Notes under the pieces: model-generated | What the model was told of the DNA's origin: nothing | The model's database searches: none | Seen by the model: the letters and a program-made list of their open reading frames with translations, nothing else | Shown: one piece after another, positions 27,029-36,091 of the stretch | Numbering within the stretch: position 1 is the stretch's first letter | Layout: every line of letters begins with the position of its first letter | Translations under genes and position numbers: made by a program | Origin: DATBJJ01 sp963750915 | GTDB taxonomy: Bacteria; Acidobacteriota; Vicinamibacteria; Vicinamibacterales; 2-12-FULL-66-21 | Assembly (NCBI GenBank): GCA_963750915.1 | Contig: CAVVSF010000008.1 | Location: 558,001 to 622,000 of the forward strand | Length of the DNA: 64,000 bases | Reading direction: 5' to 3'

Positions 27029-29383
27029 ATGAACAACTTCCGACACCTGCCCCTCGCTGCGCTCCTCACCGCCGGCCTTGCCGCCCCGCTGCACGCGCAG
27101 GCGATCGTGGCCGCCGGCGAGCCGGCGCAGCTCGACATCCGTGTCGCCGGCGATCACAGCCTTCGCGTCACGCTCAAGCCGGTTGACATGAAGGAGCCGC
27201 TGCCGCCCAACCCGGCGCTCGTCGATCGCCGATATCCATCACCGGCGATCTCCGTACGTTCGTTGACGAAGCCGGTGCGGCGCAAAGTCGGAGCGTTCGA
27301 GGTAACGGTGACGCCGCAGCCGCTGACCGTCGCGATCCGCAATGCCGACGGCTCGCTGGTGCAGGAGATCGGCTTCGCCGACAACGGCGACATGACCTTC
27401 GCGCTCGACGAGCAGCCGGTGCTCGGGCTCGGCGAAGGCGGTCCGCGGCCGCAGAAAGGCCGCAGCTGGCGCGAGGATCGGGTCCAGTACGACCGCCGCG
27501 GCAGCCTCGACACGATGGAGCCGCGCTGGCAGAGCGACATGTACGGGTCGCGCAACCCGGTCGCGATGATGCTTGGCACGCGCGGCTGGGGTCTGTTCGT
27601 CGCCGCGCCGTGGGTCCAAGTCGACATGCGCGACGGCAAGCGCGGCGCGCTGCTGCCGTGGCGGCCGACGCCGGCCCAGAACGTGCCGCAGAACGAACGC
27701 AACCAGCAGCAGGCGCTCGGCAAGGGCCAGCCGCCGATCGACGAGATCGTGCCCGGCTTCGCCGACCTCTTCGTCTTCGACGCCCGCGATCCGCGGCGGG
27801 CGCTGAAGGACTACGCCACCATCACCGGCCCGGCCGTGATGCCGCCGCGCTGGGCGCTCGGCTACATGCAGTCGCACCGCACCCTCGAAGACGATGCGCA
27901 GATGCTCGGCATCGTCGACAGCTTTCGCGCCAAGAAGATCCCGCTCGATGCGGTCATCTATCTCGGCACCGGCTTCGCGCCGCGCGGCTGGAACACGCGG
28001 CAGCCGTCCTTCGACTTCCATCGCGACGTCTTCAAGCGCGACCCCGCCGCCGTGATCAAGGACATGCACGACCGCAACGTCAAGGTCGTCGTCCACATGG
28101 TGCCCTGGGACCGCGACAAGCTGCCGACGCTGCATGGCTCGATCCCGGCGCGGCCGGGCGAGACGCTCGACCCATCGCACATCCAGAGCTACTGGGAGCA
28201 GCACGTGCCGCTCGTGAAGACCGGCATCGACGCCTTCTGGCCCGACGAGGGCGACTGGTTCAACCTGCACGAACGCATCAAGCGGCACCAGATGTACTAC
28301 GAGGGTCATCTGTCGACCGAACCGAACGAGCGTCCCTGGAGCCTGCAGCGCAACGGCTACCCCGGCATCGCCCAGTGGGGCGGCTGGGTCTGGTCGGGCG
28401 ACACCGACTCGGCGTGGAAGACGCTCGAGGCGCAGATCGCCGTCGGCCTCAACTACTCGCTCAGCATCGGACCGTACTGGGGCTCGGACATCGGCGGCTT
28501 CTATCCCAACCGCGAGCTCACCGGTGAGCTCTACGCGCGATGGGTGCAGTTTGCCTCGTTCTGCGCTTCGTTCCGCGCCCACGGCCGCGTCTGGTGGACG
28601 CGCCTGCCGTGGGGCTGGGGCGGCAGCGACGTCGGGCCGAAGGAGTACGGCAACAACAACGCGCCGATCCCGCCCGACGATCCGCGCAACATCCTGGCGT
28701 CGGAACTGAACAACCCGGCGATCGAGCCGGTGGCGAAGAAGTACATCGAGCTGCGCTATCAGCTCATGCCCTACACCTACACGCTGGCGCGGGAAGCGCG
28801 CGATCTCGGGTTGCCCCTGATGCGTTCGCTGTGGCTGCACTACCCCGACGACGAGCGCGCACGAGGCATCGGCGACCAGTACCTATGGGGACGCGACCTG
28901 ATGATCGCTCCGGTCTACACCGCCGGCGCCTCATCACGCGACGTCTATCTCCCGCGCGGCGATTGGTACGACTGGTGGACCAGCGCCCGCGTCAGCGGCG
29001 GTCAGTCGGTCGCGAAAGCCGTCGACCTCGCGACCATGCCGATCTACGTCCGCGCCGGCGCCATCATCCCTGTCGATCCGGTCCGCCAGTTCGTCGACGA
29101 GGTCGTGACCGCGCCGACAACCGTCCGCGTGTATGGCGGCGCCAACGGCGAATTCGTGCTCTACGACGACGACGGGAAGAGCCAGGAGTACCTGAAAGGA
29201 CGCGGCCAGTGGACGCGGTTCGCGTGGGACGACAAGGCGCGCCGTCTGACGATCGAGCCGGGCGCGCCCCGCGGCGCGACCAACGTTGCCGGGCCGCCGC
29301 GGACGCTAACGGTTCAGCTGCTGCCCGAAGGCGGCACGCGCGAGGTCACGTACCGAGGGCAGCGGCTGGTCGTCAACTTCTGA
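27029..29383 (+). CDS. Glycoside hydrolase family 31 (alpha-glucosidase/alpha-xylosidase type)
   Basis: The 784-residue enzyme is exported (MNNFRHLPLAALLTAGLAAPLHAQA). An N-terminal beta-sandwich (about 25-230) is followed by the TIM barrel: PRWALGYMQSHRT, GIDAFWPDEGDWF with the probable catalytic nucleophile Asp near residue 405, and WSGDTDS with the acid/base Asp near 456. The C-terminal sandwiches include DLMIAPVYTAGASSRDVYLPRGDWYDWWT and a PIYVRAGAIIPV loop. GH31 enzymes split alpha-linked glucose or xylose from non-reducing ends; specificity cannot be read from sequence alone. It is followed by a TonB receptor and a CE15 esterase in the same direction, suggesting hemicellulose use. Confidence 0.88.
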   Translation: MNNFRHLPLAALLTAGLAAPLHAQAIVAAGEPAQLDIRVAGDHSLRVTLKPVDMKEPLPPNPALVDRRYPSPAISVRSLTKPVRRKVGAFEVTVTPQPLTVAIRNADGSLVQEIGFADNGDMTFALDEQPVLGLGEGGPRPQKGRSWREDRVQYDRRGSLDTMEPRWQSDMYGSRNPVAMMLGTRGWGLFVAAPWVQVDMRDGKRGALLPWRPTPAQNVPQNERNQQQALGKGQPPIDEIVPGFADLFVFDARDPRRALKDYATITGPAVMPPRWALGYMQSHRTLEDDAQMLGIVDSFRAKKIPLDAVIYLGTGFAPRGWNTRQPSFDFHRDVFKRDPAAVIKDMHDRNVKVVVHMVPWDRDKLPTLHGSIPARPGETLDPSHIQSYWEQHVPLVKTGIDAFWPDEGDWFNLHERIKRHQMYYEGHLSTEPNERPWSLQRNGYPGIAQWGGWVWSGDTDSAWKTLEAQIAVGLNYSLSIGPYWGSDIGGFYPNRELTGELYARWVQFASFCASFRAHGRVWWTRLPWGWGGSDVGPKEYGNNNAPIPPDDPRNILASELNNPAIEPVAKKYIELRYQLMPYTYTLAREARDLGLPLMRSLWLHYPDDERARGIGDQYLWGRDLMIAPVYTAGASSRDVYLPRGDWYDWWTSARVSGGQSVAKAVDLATMPIYVRAGAIIPVDPVRQFVDEVVTAPTTVRVYGGANGEFVLYDDDGKSQEYLKGRGQWTRFAWDDKARRLTIEPGAPRGATNVAGPPRTLTVQLLPEGGTREVTYRGQRLVVNF

Positions 29384-29487
29384 ACACACGAGCTTGATGA
29401 ACCGCATTATCGCGCCATCACAATTAGTGATGCGTTGCGCCGGCTCCTCCTCTGTAACACTGAACGCGTACAGAGGAGGAGCCTGCC

Positions 29488-32400
29488 ATGCGAAGACTGT
29501 CGACCGTCGCGTTGCTCGCGGGGTTGATGCTCGTCGTGGTTGCGACCGCGACGCCCGTCTACGCCCAGCGCCAGCTCGGCGCGATCCAGGGCACGATCAC
29601 TGATCAAACCGGCGGCGTCATTCCCGGCGTCACGGTCACCGTCACCAACAAGAACACCGGCGAAGTTCGCAACACCGTCACCAACGAGGTCGGCATCTAT
29701 CGGTTGCCGGGTCTCGATCCCGGGACCTACGACGTCGCGGCGGAATTGAGCGGTCTCGGCCGCGGCGCGCGCAACGACGTCGTCGTGTCCGTCGGCGCGT
29801 CGGTCGGCCTGAACATGACGCTGTCGCCGGCGGGCGTGTCCGAGACGGTGCAGGTGCTCGGCGTCTCCCCCGACATCCAGACGGAAAAAGCGGACCTGTC
29901 ATCGGTGGTCGAGCGTCAGCGCATCGTCGATCTGCCGATTGCGGGGCGCAACCCGCTGACCCTCGCGACGCTCCAGCCCGGCATCCTGGGACTGCCAGGC
30001 GGCACGGACTTCCTCGCGCAGGAGCAGGGCATGGGGTTCAATGCCAGCGGCCAGCGCAGCGGCGCGAACAACGCGATGGTCGACGGGCTGAGCATCAACG
30101 GCGGACCGTGGTCGGGCAGCGTGCTGATCGTGCCGAACACCGAGGCCGTGCAGGAGTTCCAGGTCGTCGCCAACAACCCGTCGGCGGAGTTCGGGCGCAA
30201 CTCTGGCGCCGCCGTCAGCCTCGTCACGCGCGGCGGCACCAACCAGTTCCGCGGCAGCGGCTTCACTTTCTACCGCAGCAACGAGATGCGGGCGCTGACC
30301 TACTTCGAGAAGCTGAACAACGCGCAGAAGGCGGACTTCAAGAAACAGGACTTCGGCGGCAGTCTCGGCGGCCCGATCAGGCGCGACAGCGCTTTCTTCT
30401 TCTTCTCGTATGAAGGCGTGCGCGAGGACTCCGGCAGCGGCGCCCAGTACACGGTCGAGACCGAACAGTTCCGCGACTTCGTCAAGTCGACGCGGCCGAA
30501 CTCGAACGCCGCCTACCTGCTCGACAAGTACCGGCCGCCGGTCTACCCGACCACCGGCCTGCGCGATCTCGGCAGCCCGGCCCCGGGCGTCCGCGTCATC
30601 GGTCCGCCCGACGGCATCCCTGACATCGGCACGATCAACTACGCGATCGTCAACCATCGCGAAGGCGACCAGTTCAACGGCCGCTTCGATCAGGTGCTGC
30701 GCAGCGGCAACGACAAGCTGCGGGCGAGCTACTACATGACCGACATCAAGCCGGAGTTCACCTACCTGCGTCCCGGCTTCGATCACCCGTATCCGCACCG
30801 TAACCAGTTCCTGAGCCTCGGCTACACGAGCGTCGTCTCGAGCACGACGCTGAACGAGCTCAGCTTCGGCTACGTGCGGATGCACGGCGAAGCCCAGGAT
30901 CCGACGCCGGACGCGCCGACGATCAGCGTCCTCGGCGGCGTCTCAGGCTTCGGCGTCGACTTCTGGCATCCCATCCAGTTCACGCAGAACAACTTCGAGA
31001 TCAAGGAGACGCTGACGACGACCAGGGGGCGCCACAGCCTCCGGTTCGGCGGCGAAGCGCGGCTCTCGATCGACAACAGCGAGCTGCATCACTGGGAGCG
31101 CCCGAACTACGAGTTCCAGACGCCGCTCGGCGTCTCGCAGAACACCGGCATCCTCGACTTCGCCGACGACGAGGCGTTCTCCGAGCGGCGCGGTGTCGAT
31201 CCGGCGACCGGGCTGCCGACGCTGGCGGTCGGCGAGTACCGCGGCCGCGAGTTCGCGCTGTACATGCAGGACAACTGGAAGGTCCGCTCGAACGTGACCG
31301 TGAACCTCGGCCTGCGCTACGAAGTCTTCATGAGCCCGAAGAAGGTGAACCGCAGCTTCGGCGGCATCATCCTCGGTCCCGGCGCGACGCGGCAGGAGCA
31401 AGTGGCAACGGCGAAGGTCGGGGAGATTCCGCGGCTGTACGACACCGACTGGAACAACTTCGGCCCGCGCCTCGGCGTCGCCTGGGACCTCGGCGGCAAC
31501 GGCAAGACGGTGCTCCGCAGCGGCGGCGGCCTGTCCTACAACCGCATCAACAACACGGTGTGGAGCGACGAGCGGCTGAACCCGCCGTTCTTCGCCAACG
31601 CCTTCGCGACGGTGCAGGACAACATCCCGATCGTCTACACGCTCGGCCCCGACTACCCGCCGAACCCCGCCCTCAACCGCGGCTTCGACGAGAACGGCGG
31701 CCTGCGCGGCGCCCGCATCGATCTGCGCGTGATCGATCCGGCGACGACGCTGCCCTACTCCTTCAACTGGTTCGCCGGGGTGCAGCGGCAGCTGCCATGG
31801 GACTTCGTCGTCGAGGCCAATTACATCGGCAGCGCCGGCAGGAACCTGATGAGCGCCGACGGCCCCGGCGGCGAGGACTACAACCGCTTCGCCGGCGACA
31901 TGCTCGACAACGTCCGCAATCGCCTCAACCCGAGCTTCGGCGTGGTCGGCCTCGCCGAGAGCCGGATCGACAGCAACTATCACGGGCTGACGCTGCAGGC
32001 CAACCGGCGCTTCCGGCGCGGGTTCAGCTTCCAGGCGGCCTACACGCTCGGCCAGGCCAAGGACTACCCCGGCGTCGCCGAGGAAGTGACCGACCTGGCG
32101 CGCGACTACGGCAATGCCGCGTTCGACGTCCGGCAGAAGCTGGCGTTGAACGTCCTGTGGCAGATTCCCTACGAGCCCGCGAACCTGTGGGTGCGCGGCG
32201 TTCTCGGCGGCTGGCAGCTGAACACGATCACGATCTGGCAGACGGGCCAGCCGTTCACCGTGACGTGCAACTCGCCTTACCCGACGTGCGATTTCAACGC
32301 CGACGGCAACAACGGCGATCGGGTGAACCTGCCGTCGTACGGCACCGACCTCGGCAGCATCTCTGACGAACAATGGCTGGCCGGCGGCCTGAACGCGTCG

Positions 32401-32703
32401 GACTTCCCGCTCCCCGAATCCGGCACGCTCGGGACGCTGCCGCGCAACGTCTATTACGGTCCGAGCTACTTCACCACCGACTTCTCGCTGTTCAAGAACA
32501 TCGAGATGCGCCTGTTCGGCAGCGACACGCAGACGCTGCAACTGCGGATCGAGGCCTACAACCTCTTCGACACGCTCAACCTCAACAACCCGGTCACCAA
32601 CACCGCCGCCGTCAACTTCGGCGTCGTCACCAGCCTGCGAACGCCGGGTGGCGGCCTCCCGGGCTCGAGGCTGGCGCAGGTCGGACTCAAGTTCTTGTTC
32701 TGA
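29488..32703 (+). CDS. TonB-dependent receptor with carboxypeptidase-regulatory domain
   Basis: The intact 1071-residue receptor begins after a GAGGAGGAG site with MRRLSTVALLAGLMLVVVATATPVYA. The regulatory Ig-like domain is IQGTITDQTGGVIPGVTVTVTN (about 32-110). The plug holds GANNAMVDGLSINGG and EFGRNSGAAVSLVTRGGTNQF. The barrel carries typical extracellular-loop and strand patterns and ends RLAQVGLKFLF. No TonB box can be singled out, and no SusD partner follows. It lies 104 bp after GH31 and about 105 bp before CE15, so a carbohydrate ligand is likely but unproven. Confidence 0.9.
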   Translation: MRRLSTVALLAGLMLVVVATATPVYAQRQLGAIQGTITDQTGGVIPGVTVTVTNKNTGEVRNTVTNEVGIYRLPGLDPGTYDVAAELSGLGRGARNDVVVSVGASVGLNMTLSPAGVSETVQVLGVSPDIQTEKADLSSVVERQRIVDLPIAGRNPLTLATLQPGILGLPGGTDFLAQEQGMGFNASGQRSGANNAMVDGLSINGGPWSGSVLIVPNTEAVQEFQVVANNPSAEFGRNSGAAVSLVTRGGTNQFRGSGFTFYRSNEMRALTYFEKLNNAQKADFKKQDFGGSLGGPIRRDSAFFFFSYEGVREDSGSGAQYTVETEQFRDFVKSTRPNSNAAYLLDKYRPPVYPTTGLRDLGSPAPGVRVIGPPDGIPDIGTINYAIVNHREGDQFNGRFDQVLRSGNDKLRASYYMTDIKPEFTYLRPGFDHPYPHRNQFLSLGYTSVVSSTTLNELSFGYVRMHGEAQDPTPDAPTISVLGGVSGFGVDFWHPIQFTQNNFEIKETLTTTRGRHSLRFGGEARLSIDNSELHHWERPNYEFQTPLGVSQNTGILDFADDEAFSERRGVDPATGLPTLAVGEYRGREFALYMQDNWKVRSNVTVNLGLRYEVFMSPKKVNRSFGGIILGPGATRQEQVATAKVGEIPRLYDTDWNNFGPRLGVAWDLGGNGKTVLRSGGGLSYNRINNTVWSDERLNPPFFANAFATVQDNIPIVYTLGPDYPPNPALNRGFDENGGLRGARIDLRVIDPATTLPYSFNWFAGVQRQLPWDFVVEANYIGSAGRNLMSADGPGGEDYNRFAGDMLDNVRNRLNPSFGVVGLAESRIDSNYHGLTLQANRRFRRGFSFQAAYTLGQAKDYPGVAEEVTDLARDYGNAAFDVRQKLALNVLWQIPYEPANLWVRGVLGGWQLNTITIWQTGQPFTVTCNSPYPTCDFNADGNNGDRVNLPSYGTDLGSISDEQWLAGGLNASDFPLPESGTLGTLPRNVYYGPSYFTTDFSLFKNIEMRLFGSDTQTLQLRIEAYNLFDTLNLNNPVTNTAAVNFGVVTSLRTPGGGLPGSRLAQVGLKFLF

Positions 32704-32706
32704 CGA

Positions 32707-32792
32707 ACCCGGGGCTCGGGACTCGAAGTCTCAGGGCTCAGGCTCAGGGCTCAGGGCTCAGGCGACTCAAGCCTGAGCCCCGAGCCCCGACT
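32707..32792. repeat. GGGCTCAGG repeat array with inverted end (family 2)
   Basis: The left part (GGGGCTCGGGACTC, then GGGCTCA units) is mirrored by CCTGAGCCCCGAGCCCC on the right, so the array can form a hairpin. It fills the gap between the TonB receptor and the CE15 gene and might attenuate read-through. Confidence 0.75.
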
Positions 32793-32807
32793 GGTAGACT
32801 GGCCCCC

Positions 32808-34064
32808 ATGCAGTGGACGGCGCTGACGTTCGTCACCCTCCTGATGGCCGCCGTGGCGGCGCAATCGAGCGGCTGGCGAGCCGATCCAGCGATCGTCGCG
32901 CGACTCTCCAAGGGGCAGCCCGACACGCTCTATGACGAGGGACGTGTCCCCGCCTACACGCTTCCCGATCCGTTGAAGTCGGCCGGCGGCAGAACCGTCG
33001 CCTCCTCGAGCGACTGGCCGGCCCGCCGCCGCGAGATTCTCGACCTCTTTCGAGAACATGTTTACGGCCACTCGCCCGGCGCGCCCGACACCCTGAAGTT
33101 TCGCGAGTTCGAGGTCAAGACCGACGCCATGGATGGCGCCGCGACGCTGCGGCGAGTGGCCATCGACAGCATCGTCGCGCAGCGCACGCACACCTTCGAA
33201 CTGACGATGTTCCTGCCGAACGCCGTCAAGCAGCCGGTGCCGGTCTTCCTCCTGATCAACAACCGGCCGGCCTCGAATACCGACCCGACGAGGAAGGAGA
33301 AGTCCGGCTTCTGGCCGGCGGAAGAGATGATCGCGCGCGGCTATGGCATTGCCGCGATTCAATACGGGCAGTTGGCGCCGGACGACAAGGCACGCTTCCG
33401 CGACGGCGCGATCGCGCTCTTCGAGGGCGGGTCGAGCGGGACGCGGCCGGCGCACGCCTGGGGAGCGATCGCGGCGTGGGCCTGGGGCGCCAGCCGGGCG
33501 ATGGACTATCTCGTCACGGACAAGCGGATCGACTCGAAGCGCGTTGCCGTCGTCGGCCACTCCCGCGGCGGCAAGGCGGCACTCTGGGCGGGGGCCGAAG
33601 ACGAACGGTTTGCGCTCGTGGTCTCGAACGAATCAGGCGAGGGCGGCGCGGCCCTGAGCCGGCGGATGTATGGCGAGACGATCGCGCGCATCACAGCGAC
33701 CTTCCCGCACTGGTTCACCGAGCGCTACGCCGGCTACAGCGGCCGCGAGGCGGAGCTGCCGGTCGATCAGCACATGCTGCTGTCGTTGATCGCGCCGCGG
33801 CCGTTGTACGTCGCCAGCGCCAACGAGGACCTGTGGGCCGATCCGCGCGGCGAGTTCCTGTCGCTGGCGGCCTCGTCGCCGGTCTACGCGCTCTGGAAAG
33901 AGCCGGCGCTCGACCCGACGCAGATGCCGCCGCTCGACTCGCCGCTCGTCGTCGGTCGCCGCGCGTACCACGTCCGCACCGGCACCCACAACCTCACGCC
34001 CTACGACTGGACGCAGTTCGCCAACTTCGCGGACCGCGTTTGGACGCGATCAGGCGGAGACTGA
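32808..34064 (+). CDS. CE15 glucuronoyl methylesterase-like hydrolase
   Basis: ATG 32808 encodes 418 residues with a signal peptide (MQWTALTFVTLLMAAVAA). CE15 enzymes cut ester links between 4-O-methyl-glucuronic acid of xylan and lignin. Diagnostic sequence is VVGHSRGGKAALWAGAEDERFALVVSNESGEGGAALSRR, with the nucleophile Ser near residue 251 in GHSRGGK and the SGEGG loop. A family-typical region LPVDQHMLLSLIAPRPLYVASANEDLWADP precedes the catalytic His in RTGTHNLTPYDW. Its stop overlaps the convergent cfa stop by about 15 bases. With GH31, the TonB receptor and uxaC it fits glucuronoxylan breakdown. Confidence 0.87.
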   Translation: MQWTALTFVTLLMAAVAAQSSGWRADPAIVARLSKGQPDTLYDEGRVPAYTLPDPLKSAGGRTVASSSDWPARRREILDLFREHVYGHSPGAPDTLKFREFEVKTDAMDGAATLRRVAIDSIVAQRTHTFELTMFLPNAVKQPVPVFLLINNRPASNTDPTRKEKSGFWPAEEMIARGYGIAAIQYGQLAPDDKARFRDGAIALFEGGSSGTRPAHAWGAIAAWAWGASRAMDYLVTDKRIDSKRVAVVGHSRGGKAALWAGAEDERFALVVSNESGEGGAALSRRMYGETIARITATFPHWFTERYAGYSGREAELPVDQHMLLSLIAPRPLYVASANEDLWADPRGEFLSLAASSPVYALWKEPALDPTQMPPLDSPLVVGRRAYHVRTGTHNLTPYDWTQFANFADRVWTRSGGD

Positions 34065-35333
34065 CGACAGTACCGTCGGCGGCGGGCGCAGCGGCGGCAG
34101 CGACAGAGGCAGATCGCCGACGAGGCGGCGGCGCGTCCCGGCGCGGCTGAGCACGATCTGGACGTCGCCGATGTGCCGCTCGGCGAACGCCGCTTCGCAA
34201 TAGGCGAGATAGAGATCCCACATCCTGATGAAGCGTTCGTCGAAGCCCCGGGCTCGGACCTCACCGAGCCGGCGCAGGAACCGTTCCCGCCAGCAGTGCA
34301 GCGTCCGCGCATAGTGCGGACCGATCGGCTGGACGTGGTGCAGGTTGAGCCGGCTGACGCGGGCGAGCGAGGCCAGGATCTCGGCCACCGACGCGAGCTC
34401 GGCGCCGGGAAAGATCCGTTTCGAGATCCAGGTCGGGGCGCTGCGGTAGTCACGGAAGCGCCAGTCGTCGACGGTGATCGTCTGCAGCAGCATCGCGCCG
34501 CCGTCGTGCAGCAGCCGCTCGCAGGCGGCGAAGTAATCGTCGTAGTGATCCAGGCCGACCGCCTCGAACATCTCGATGCTGACGATCGCGTCATAGCGGC
34601 CGCGCAGGTCGCGATAATCCTCGAACCGGAGGTCGATGCGCCGGCCGGCGCTGCCGGCGCGCGCGAACAGGTCGCCGGCGTAGGCGTGCTGCTCCGCACT
34701 GATCGTCGTCGTCGTGACCCGGCAGCCGTAGCGGGTCGCGGCGAAGAGCGCGAAGCCGCCCCAGCCCGTGCCGATCTCGAGCACGTGGTCGCCGGGGCCG
34801 AGGCCGAGCTTGTCGCAGATCGCCCGCAGCTTGTTGACCTGCGCCGCCTCCAGCGAATCGGCCGGATCCTCGAAGAGCCCGCACGAGTACAACAGGTTGG
34901 CGTCGAGGAACAGCCGGAAGAATTCGTTGCCGAGATCGTAGTGGGCGTGGATGTTTCGGCGGCTGCCATCGCGCGTGTTGTCGCGCCCGCGATGCGCCAA
35001 CGCCTCGAGTAACCGCGGCACGAATGTCAGGTAGGCGGGCAGCCCGGACAGCGCGTGCTGATTGGCCAGCATGAGGCGGACGAGGGCGACGAGGTCCGGG
35101 GTGGTCCAGTCGCCGTCCATGTAGCTGTCGCCGAGACCGATCTCGCCACCGAGCGCGGCACGGCGAAAGAACCGGCGGTTGGCGACACACAGCGTCGCCG
35201 ACGGTTCGGCGCCGGCGCGACCGTAAGCGCGACGGCCGCCGGGCAGCTCGACGACGAGCTCGCCGACGCGGATCCGCTCGAGCGCCGACAGCACGGCGCG
35301 CTCGCACCAGCGTTCGACGGCCTGGTCGATCAT
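34050..35333 (-). CDS. cfa: Cyclopropane-fatty-acyl-phospholipid synthase
   Basis: The 427-residue enzyme transfers a methylene or methyl group from SAM to double bonds of membrane phospholipid acyl chains. The N-terminal lipid-binding part (ERIRVGELVVELPGG, LGDSYMDGDW) leads to AHYDLGNEFFRLFLD and YSCGLFEDPADSLEAAQ. Motif I is EIGTGWGGFAL, followed by SIEMFEAVG and the Tyr/His residues typical of the family near DHYDDYFAACERLL. ATG 35333 overlaps the DUF1365 stop (ATGA), so it is the last gene of the four-gene leftward operon headed by the desaturase. Confidence 0.9.
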   Translation of the reverse strand: MIDQAVERWCERAVLSALERIRVGELVVELPGGRRAYGRAGAEPSATLCVANRRFFRRAALGGEIGLGDSYMDGDWTTPDLVALVRLMLANQHALSGLPAYLTFVPRLLEALAHRGRDNTRDGSRRNIHAHYDLGNEFFRLFLDANLLYSCGLFEDPADSLEAAQVNKLRAICDKLGLGPGDHVLEIGTGWGGFALFAATRYGCRVTTTTISAEQHAYAGDLFARAGSAGRRIDLRFEDYRDLRGRYDAIVSIEMFEAVGLDHYDDYFAACERLLHDGGAMLLQTITVDDWRFRDYRSAPTWISKRIFPGAELASVAEILASLARVSRLNLHHVQPIGPHYARTLHCWRERFLRRLGEVRARGFDERFIRMWDLYLAYCEAAFAERHIGDVQIVLSRAGTRRRLVGDLPLSLPPLRPPPTVLSSVSA

Positions 35334-36091
35334 GATTGCGGCTCCTTCGCGAAAGGGACGACCGGCGCACCCTTCAACCAGAGCCGCAGCGCCTGCCAGT
35401 GAATCGCCGCGATCACTTGCGCGGTCATGACGGGAAACCGGCACAGGGCCCGGCGGATCTCGGGCGCGCTCCACGGACGGCGCTCGAGCGTCAGCGTGGC
35501 GTCGAACAGCTTGGCGCCGCCGCTTTCCGGCGCCACGTTCATGTGCGCGACCAGCGACGACTCCGGCGGTGTGAGAACGAACTCGTAGCCGACGTCGTGT
35601 GTCATGAACGGCGACACGTAGAGCGACTTCGCCGCCACCGCCCTGAACCGGCGTGGAAATTCATCGGCCGGACGCAGCCAGTATTCACGCCGTCCGCCAT
35701 AGGTGTTGCTGACGTCGGCGAGCACGAGCGTCAGCGCGCCATGCTGGTCGTAGCAGTAGTAGATCGAGATCGGATTGAACACGTAGCCGGCATACCGCAG
35801 GTGTGTCAGCAGATAGATCGGCCCGCCGGGAAGCGTGACTCCATGACTGGACGCGCTCCGTCGCAGGCGCTCGCGCAGCCGCAGCGACGGATCCCCGATA
35901 TGGTCGGCGTCGTGGAAGCTGGCCCAGTTGAACCGGTTGTAGCTGGTGAGCCTCGACACGGCCATCGCCTCGGGCAGGTGATCGAGGTCGAGCAGGGCCA
36001 TGAAGATCGAGTAGCTGAACTCGTGACGCACCGGCGCCAGCCGTCGATGCCGGAGCGACCCGACGTAGAGGCCGTGGCTGGCTCCCGTCAC
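35330..36091 (-). CDS. DUF1365 domain protein
   Basis: The 253-residue product has the DUF1365 landmarks: HGLYVGSLRHRRLAPVRHEFSYSIFMALLDLDHLP, HLRYAGYVFNPISIYYCYD, VSNTYGGRREYWL and KSLYVSPFMTHDVGYEF. This family is repeatedly found next to flavin oxidoreductases and CFA synthases in light- or stress-induced lipid loci; its reaction is unknown. The GTG start at 36091 (or 36094) overlaps the FAD-oxidoreductase stop by 4-7 bases, and its own stop overlaps cfa. That arrangement indicates coupled translation and a shared pathway. Confidence 0.88.
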   Translation of the reverse strand: MTGASHGLYVGSLRHRRLAPVRHEFSYSIFMALLDLDHLPEAMAVSRLTSYNRFNWASFHDADHIGDPSLRLRERLRRSASSHGVTLPGGPIYLLTHLRYAGYVFNPISIYYCYDQHGALTLVLADVSNTYGGRREYWLRPADEFPRRFRAVAAKSLYVSPFMTHDVGYEFVLTPPESSLVAHMNVAPESGGAKLFDATLTLERRPWSAPEIRRALCRFPVMTAQVIAAIHWQALRLWLKGAPVVPFAKEPQS

